From contig CABSNX010000051.1 of the NCBI GenBank assembly GCA_902479205.1, positions 1 through 10,953 on the forward strand: 10,953 bases of DNA. Reading direction: 5' to 3'. Under the pieces are notes generated by a model. The model did not search any database and was not told the DNA's origin. It saw only the letters and a list, made by a program, of their open reading frames with translations. The position numbers were made by a program, and so were the translations under genes. This DNA is from an uncultured Collinsella sp. GTDB lineage: Bacteria; Actinomycetota; Coriobacteriia; Coriobacteriales; Coriobacteriaceae. Of the stretch, positions 6,950 through 10,953 are shown in pieces (positions within the stretch are counted from its first letter, which is position 1; each line of letters begins with the position of its first letter).

Positions 6950-8137
6950 TTAGGAACGGGTTGCGGCGAGCACCTGCGCAGCCTTTTCACGCGCCCATGC
7001 ATCGATGTCGCGAAGCTGCTCAAACGAATCGACCGCCTGCATATCGTGGGAATCCATGCAGGATTCCACAATGCGATCGATATCGGTAAAGCTGCAGCCA
7101 TCGTGCAAGAAGGCATCGACGGCGACCTCGTTGGCGGCATTGAGCACGCACGGCATGGTGCCACCCGTCTTGCCGGCACGTTCGGCCAGTGCCAGACAGC
7201 GGAAGGTATCCATGTCGGCAGCATCAAACGTGAGCTGCCCCAGCTCGCGGAAATCGATACGAGGCGCCGGGGTATCCCAACGCTCGGGATACGAGAACGC
7301 GAACTGGATGGGAATACGCATGTCGGAAGCACCGAGATGCGCCATCACGGAGCCGTCGGCAAACTCGACCATAGAGTGAATCTTGGACTGACGCTGCACG
7401 ACCACGTTAATGAAATCGAGGTCGCAGTTAAACAGATGCATGGCCTCAATGCGCTCCAGGCCCTTGTTCATGAGGGTGGCGGAGTCGATGGTGATCTTGG
7501 CACCCATGGCCCACGTGGGATGTGCGAGGGCATCGGCACGCGTCACGCGATTGAGCTCGTCGCGCGTGCGGCCAAAGAACGGACCGCCCGAGCAGGTGAG
7601 CCAAATACAATGAGCCTCGCGTGGGTTCTCCCCCAGATAGCACTGGTAGATGGCGGAGTGCTCAGAGTCGACTGGAATAAGCTGGCCCGGTTGCGCCAAC
7701 GGCATAAGCAAGTCGCCACCGACGACGAGGGACTCCTTGTTGGCAAGGGCAAGGCGCTTATTTGAGGTCAAGGCCGCATGGCTCGCCTCGAGACCGGCGG
7801 CGCCCACAATAGCGACGAGCACGCAGTCAACATCGTCGCGACGCGCGAGCTCGCAAACCGCCTGCGCGCCAACGCCGAGCTTCGTTCCCTCGGGCAACTC
7901 CTGCAGCACGGCGTCATCGCCATGAGCGACATCGGCCACGGCAACCGCCGGAACCGAGAACTCGCAGGCAGCGGCAACGAGCTCCGAGGTGCTGGAATTA
8001 ACGGACAGCGCCGTCACCTGCAGGCGATCGGCATGCTGACGGCACACATCGAGTGCCTGGGTGCCGATGGAGCCCGTACAACCCAGGATGGCAACGCGAA
8101 GGCGTCCATCGGGGCCATACGTCGTTTGGAAGGACAT
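6950..8137 (-). CDS. dxr: 1-deoxy-D-xylulose 5-phosphate reductoisomerase
   Basis: Dxr rearranges and reduces DXP to methylerythritol 4-phosphate with NADPH and a divalent metal. This is the committed step of the MEP isoprenoid pathway and the fosmidomycin target. The 395-residue protein has the dinucleotide-binding GCTGSIG (19-25, usually GSTGSIG) and LANKESLV (131-138). The metal site is VDSEH (D157, S158, E159). SGGPF (183-187), H206 and the KITIDSATLMNKGLE block with S219, N224, K225 and E228 follow. All active-site residues known from the E. coli enzyme are present. The ATG shares one base with the cdsA stop (TAATG), and GGAGG (8147-8151) lies 9 bases upstream within the cdsA end, which suggests translational coupling. 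The stop is 25 bases before rseP. Confidence 0.97.
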   Translation of the reverse strand: MSFQTTYGPDGRLRVAILGCTGSIGTQALDVCRQHADRLQVTALSVNSSTSELVAAACEFSVPAVAVADVAHGDDAVLQELPEGTKLGVGAQAVCELARRDDVDCVLVAIVGAAGLEASHAALTSNKRLALANKESLVVGGDLLMPLAQPGQLIPVDSEHSAIYQCYLGENPREAHCIWLTCSGGPFFGRTRDELNRVTRADALAHPTWAMGAKITIDSATLMNKGLERIEAMHLFNCDLDFINVVVQRQSKIHSMVEFADGSVMAHLGASDMRIPIQFAFSYPERWDTPAPRIDFRELGQLTFDAADMDTFRCLALAERAGKTGGTMPCVLNAANEVAVDAFLHDGCSFTDIDRIVESCMDSHDMQAVDSFEQLRDIDAWAREKAAQVLAATRS

Positions 8138-9036
8138 TACAGCACGCCTCCGATCATCAAAAGCAGCTGAGCGGTAATGCAGCCAAAGATAAGCGAGTCG
8201 CTACGGTCGAGCATGCCGCCATGGCCCGGGATAAGGTTGCCGGAATCCTTGACGCCCACGCCACGCTTGATGCGCGACTCGATAAGGTCGCCGATAACGC
8301 CCAGGACGGACACGACCACGCCGCACAGCAGCGCATAGGGCAGGCTGAGCTTGTAGAAGTGCGTCGCCCACAGGATGAGCCAAATCAAAACCGAGCCCAG
8401 GATGCCGCCGACAAACCCCTCCCAGCTCTTTTTGGGAGAGATCTTGGGAACCATCTTGTGCTTACCGATACGGCTGCCCACGATGTAGGCAAACGAATCG
8501 GAGACCCAAAGGGACGCGCAAACGCCCACCGAAAGCAGGGCGCCGGCAAAACCGGGCACGGCATCGCGCAGCAGCACGATAGCCGACAGCATAAAGCCAG
8601 TGTAGATGGGACCCATGAGCGTCACGGCCACATCAGAGATGCGGGTACGCGGCGACCAGACATACCAAATGCCCACAGCGAGCATCAGGGCAAAAAGCAG
8701 GGCATTCAGCAACATCGAATCGCCCAACGCCGAGAGCGGAAAGAGTACGGCGGCAGCGATACCCATGCGCTCGTTAGCCATCTTGCCATCGAGCCTCGTC
8801 ATACGGAAAAACTCATAACAGCACAGACCGCTCATGACGGAAACAAAGATGGCCGTGGGCACGATACCCAAAACCAGGCACAGGATAAAGACGACGGCGT
8901 AGACGATACCGGCGGCGGCACGGGTAATAAAGCCCGCCAGCCACGAACCGGAACCGCTCTTCGCTGCAGGCGCTCCCGCAGTGGCAGCTTTACGCGCAGG
9001 CGTCTTGGGAGCAGATGCCTTGGGACGATCGGACAC
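8137..9036 (-). CDS. cdsA: Phosphatidate cytidylyltransferase (CDP-diacylglycerol synthase)
   Basis: CdsA makes CDP-diacylglycerol from phosphatidate and CTP in the cytoplasmic membrane, the precursor of anionic and other phospholipids. The 299-residue protein has multiple hydrophobic segments from about residue 36 onward. It also has DSFAYIVGSRIGKHK (180-194), SPKKSWEG (200-207) and the family signature from S254 to D280, with KD (263-264), HGG (272-274) and DR (277-278). One position departs from the usual signature: Ser279 where a hydrophobic residue or Thr is normal. The first 31 residues form a cytoplasmic-looking tail rich in Ala, Lys, Pro and Ser. The start is GTG at 9036. GAGGAGG (9044-9050) stands 7 bases upstream, inside the last codons of uppS, and only 2 bases separate the genes. 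Its stop overlaps the dxr start by one base. Confidence 0.96.
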   Translation of the reverse strand: MSDRPKASAPKTPARKAATAGAPAAKSGSGSWLAGFITRAAAGIVYAVVFILCLVLGIVPTAIFVSVMSGLCCYEFFRMTRLDGKMANERMGIAAAVLFPLSALGDSMLLNALLFALMLAVGIWYVWSPRTRISDVAVTLMGPIYTGFMLSAIVLLRDAVPGFAGALLSVGVCASLWVSDSFAYIVGSRIGKHKMVPKISPKKSWEGFVGGILGSVLIWLILWATHFYKLSLPYALLCGVVVSVLGVIGDLIESRIKRGVGVKDSGNLIPGHGGMLDRSDSLIFGCITAQLLLMIGGVL

Positions 9037-9038
9037 GA

Positions 9039-9833
9039 TTAAGCCTCCTCGGTCTTGCTCAGTCCACCAAACCTACGGTCACGGCCCTGATAGGCCAAAA
9101 TGGCGTCGACAAGGCCCCAACGATCAAAGTCGGGCCAATAGGTATCGGTGACATAGAACTCGGAATAAGCCACCTGCCACAGCAGATAGTTCGAAAGGCG
9201 CAGCTCACCAGAGGTGCGAATCACAAGCTCAGGATCGGGTAGGCCGGCGGTATAGAGGTGAGAAGCCACCATGTCGTCATCAATTGCGGCAGGATCGATC
9301 TTACCGGCGGCAACGTCGAGTGCGATCTGACGGACAGCGCGGGTAATCTCGGCACGCGCGCCGTAGTTGACGGCAAGCGCCAGCGTCATACCGGTGTGAT
9401 CGGCGCACTCGGCAAGACCGCGTTCAAAAACGTCGCGGGTCTTCTTGGGCAGCGCGGAAATGTCACCCAAAAAGACAACGCGCACATTTTCGCGCTTCAG
9501 AAGCGGCAGCTCGTCGATAAACGTCTTGGCAAACAGGTGCATCAAGACGTTGACCTCATGCTGCGGGCGGTTCCAGTTTTCGGTAGAAAACGCATAGGCC
9601 GAAAGCACGTCGACGCCCAGACGCACGCAGGCGGTAATAATCTCACGAAGGGAGACGATACCCGCCTTGTGGCCCTCGGTGCGTGCAAGACCGCGCGACG
9701 TGGCCCAACGACCGTTGCCGTCCATGATGCACGAGATATGGTGCGGAATGTTATTGAGGTCAAGGTCGGAAAAACCGACGCCCGCAGGGGCGTCGGCAAA
9801 GTACTCGACCAGTTTATGCTCGTCGTATTGCAC
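9039..9833 (-). CDS. uppS: Isoprenyl transferase, undecaprenyl diphosphate synthase family
   Basis: UppS adds cis-isoprene units to farnesyl diphosphate, giving the C55 carrier lipid for peptidoglycan and wall polymers. The 264-residue protein carries IMDGNGRWA with catalytic D38, GHKAG (54-58), and YAFSTENW (80-87). The signature block from LPDPELVIRTSGE to YWPDF contains R206, R212, S214 and E225, which match the diphosphate-binding residues of the E. coli enzyme. The final product length cannot be told from sequence alone, since some actinobacterial homologues make other chain lengths. The start is GTG at 9833, with GGAG (9841-9844) 7 bases upstream in the last codons of frr. One base separates it from the frr stop. 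The N terminus is about 12 residues longer than in E. coli before the catalytic Asp, which is within family variation. Confidence 0.96.
   Translation of the reverse strand: MQYDEHKLVEYFADAPAGVGFSDLDLNNIPHHISCIMDGNGRWATSRGLARTEGHKAGIVSLREIITACVRLGVDVLSAYAFSTENWNRPQHEVNVLMHLFAKTFIDELPLLKRENVRVVFLGDISALPKKTRDVFERGLAECADHTGMTLALAVNYGARAEITRAVRQIALDVAAGKIDPAAIDDDMVASHLYTAGLPDPELVIRTSGELRLSNYLLWQVAYSEFYVTDTYWPDFDRWGLVDAILAYQGRDRRFGGLSKTEEA
9044..9050 (-). promoter_or_regulatory. Ribosome binding site that sets the cdsA GTG start
   Basis: GAGGAGG on the - strand lies in the Glu-Glu-Ala codons that end uppS, 7 bases before GTG 9036. Its strength and spacing support the GTG start and hence the basic N-terminal tail of CdsA as real protein. 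Confidence 0.85.
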
Positions 9834-9834
9834 C

Positions 9835-10371
9835 TTAGATCTCCATGACCTCGGCTTCTTTTTCCTTCAAAAGCTCCTCGACCTTGGCGACATACTCATC
9901 GGTGTGCTTCTGGACCTTGGCCTGCTCGCGACGGACATCGTCCTCGGTGAGCTCTTCATCGCGCTCGAGCTTGTTGTTGAAGTCGCGACGGATGTTACGG
10001 ATAGACACCTTGGCCTGCTCGGCGTACTCGCGGCACTCCTTGACGAGCTCGCGACGGCGCTCCTCAGTGGGAGCCGGGAACGGAAGACGAACGACGGTGC
10101 CATCGGAGTTGGGGGTAATACCCAGATCGGAAGCGCCGATGGCCTTGACGATAGCATTGATGAGTGCCTTGTCCCACGGCTCGATGAGCAGCATGTGGGC
10201 CTCGGGGGTCTTGACGGCGGCAACCTGCGTGACCGGCGTGGGAACACCGTAATAATCGACGGTGATGTCGGACAGAATGTTGGCATTGGCGCGGCCGGTA
10301 CGGACCTTGGAGAAGTTATGCTTGAGGGACTCGAGCGACTTGTCCATATGGGCGGTGATGTTCTCTGCCAT
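9835..10371 (-). CDS. frr: Ribosome recycling factor
   Basis: RRF, with EF-G, splits the post-termination ribosome into subunits. The 178-residue length is close to the usual 185. Typical elements are the KVRTGRAN segment (22-29), YYGVPTPVTQVA (40-51), and a DGTVVRLPFPAPTEERR stretch near 90-106. RNIRRDFN and a long charged C-terminal helix complete the coiled three-helix domain. The start is ATG 10371 with AGGAGG (10379-10384) 7 bases upstream, inside the final Gln-Glu-Asp codons of pyrH. The genes are 2 bases apart. The pyrH-frr pair is conserved across bacteria. Confidence 0.97.
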   Translation of the reverse strand: MAENITAHMDKSLESLKHNFSKVRTGRANANILSDITVDYYGVPTPVTQVAAVKTPEAHMLLIEPWDKALINAIVKAIGASDLGITPNSDGTVVRLPFPAPTEERRRELVKECREYAEQAKVSIRNIRRDFNNKLERDEELTEDDVRREQAKVQKHTDEYVAKVEELLKEKEAEVMEI

Positions 10372-10373
10372 GC

Positions 10374-10928
10374 TTAATCCTCCTGATAGACGAGCGTGCC
10401 GACGGGCTCACCCGAAAGCGCGCGCTTGACGGTGTCCTCGCCATCGATGTTGAGGACCAAAATCGGCATACGGTTATCCTGGCACAGTGCCGTAGCCGTG
10501 GAATCCATAACCTGCAGGCCACGGACGAGCACCTCGTGATAGGTAATCTTGTCAAAACGGACGGCATCGGCGCACTTGACGGGATCCTTGTCGTAGATGC
10601 CGTCAACCTTGGTGGCTTTAATCAGAATCTCGGCGCCGATCTCGCACGCACGAAGAGCCGCGGCGGTGTCGGTCGTAAAGTACGGATTGCCCGAACCGGC
10701 GGCAAAAATAACGACGTTGCCCTTGGAAAGGTGGTTGATGGCGCGACGGCGAATATAGGGCTCGCAGATCTCGTTCATCTGGATAGCGCTCATCACGCGG
10801 CAGGGAACATCGTTATGCTCGAAGGCATCCTGCAGGGCGAGCGCGTTCATAACGGTTGCCAGCATGCCCATGTAGTCGGCCTGAGCACGCTCCATGCCAC
10901 CGGCAGCGCCGGCCATGCCGCGGAAAAT
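10374..10928 (-). CDS. pyrH: UMP kinase, 5'-truncated by contig end
   Basis: PyrH phosphorylates UMP to UDP, the first kinase step for all pyrimidine nucleotides, and acts as a hexamer in the cytoplasm. About 184 C-terminal codons remain. They begin at the IFRG segment that follows the glycine-rich nucleotide-binding loop. Visible motifs are MGMLATVMN, the GSGNPYFTTDTAAALRA block (about 10650-10700), and KATKVDGIYDKDP. By comparison with E. coli PyrH (241 aa), about 60 N-terminal residues lie beyond the contig end. The open frame continues into the adapter and gives a false Met-Tyr-Lys-Arg-Gln start at 10943, which must not be annotated. The stop is 2 bases before frr, whose ribosome binding site it contains. 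It would be the most upstream operon gene seen here. Confidence 0.96.
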   Translation of the reverse strand: MFRGMAGAAGGMERAQADYMGMLATVMNALALQDAFEHNDVPCRVMSAIQMNEICEPYIRRRAINHLSKGNVVIFAAGSGNPYFTTDTAAALRACEIGAEILIKATKVDGIYDKDPVKCADAVRFDKITYHEVLVRGLQVMDSTATALCQDNRMPILVLNIDGEDTVKRALSGEPVGTLVYQED

Positions 10929-10953
10929 CTGTCTCTTATACACATCTGACGCT
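10929..10953 (-). other. Nextera sequencing adapter remnant (right end)
   Basis: The last 25 bases begin CTGTCTCTTATACACATCT, the reverse complement of the Tn5 mosaic end, followed by GACGCT, which matches the reverse complement of the Nextera Read 1 adapter. This is library sequence, in inverted orientation relative to bases 1-20. Confidence 0.97.

Noticed and set aside
8053..9042. A 329-codon + strand open frame opposite cdsA
   Set aside because: The product is a His/Asp/Gln/Arg-rich antisense translation of membrane helices with no domain.
1..10953. A composite transposon bounded by 19-bp Tn5-like inverted repeats
   Set aside because: The repeats are identical to the synthetic Nextera mosaic end and carry extra adapter bases. 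No transposase is present, and the interior is a conserved housekeeping operon.

Overview
The window is a fragment of a GC-rich bacterial chromosome, most likely an anaerobic gut actinobacterium of the class Coriobacteriia. Collinsella is my best guess, from protein flavour, GC-rich codon use, strong AGGAGG-type ribosome binding sites and the pairing of a fermentative AdhE with the non-mevalonate isoprenoid genes. The taxonomy is inference. Both ends are not genomic: bases 1-20 and 10929-10953 are Illumina Nextera (Tn5 mosaic-end) adapter, in inverted orientation. Genuine sequence runs from about 21 to 10928, and both end genes (adhE and pyrH) are cut by the contig ends, not by mutation.

Left part, + strand (21-2642): the C-terminal two thirds of a bifunctional aldehyde-alcohol dehydrogenase (adhE), a GC-rich hairpin, then a small APH/choline-kinase-fold phosphotransferase of unknown substrate that ends in a strong terminator hairpin. 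A second terminator on the opposite strand (2666-2715) closes the operon that converges from the right.

Right part, - strand (10928 down to 2745): one tightly packed operon in the order pyrH (partial), frr, uppS, cdsA, dxr, rseP, ispG, proS. Genes abut or overlap by a base in most places, and several ribosome binding sites lie in the last codons of the preceding gene. The cluster joins UMP kinase and ribosome recycling (nucleotide supply and translation) to the envelope lipid pathway. Dxr and IspG are two steps of the MEP pathway that makes isoprenoid precursors, UppS builds the C55 lipid carrier from these, and CdsA makes CDP-diacylglycerol. RseP is an intramembrane protease and ProS charges tRNA-Pro. 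This order is a well-known conserved bacterial arrangement.

No mobile element, CRISPR array, RNA gene or novel defence-like system is visible. The least ordinary features are a winged-helix-like segment in the cytoplasmic loop of the RseP protease, the orphan kinase-fold gene after adhE, an IspG start codon that is probably TTG, and the adapter ends, which create false N-termini.
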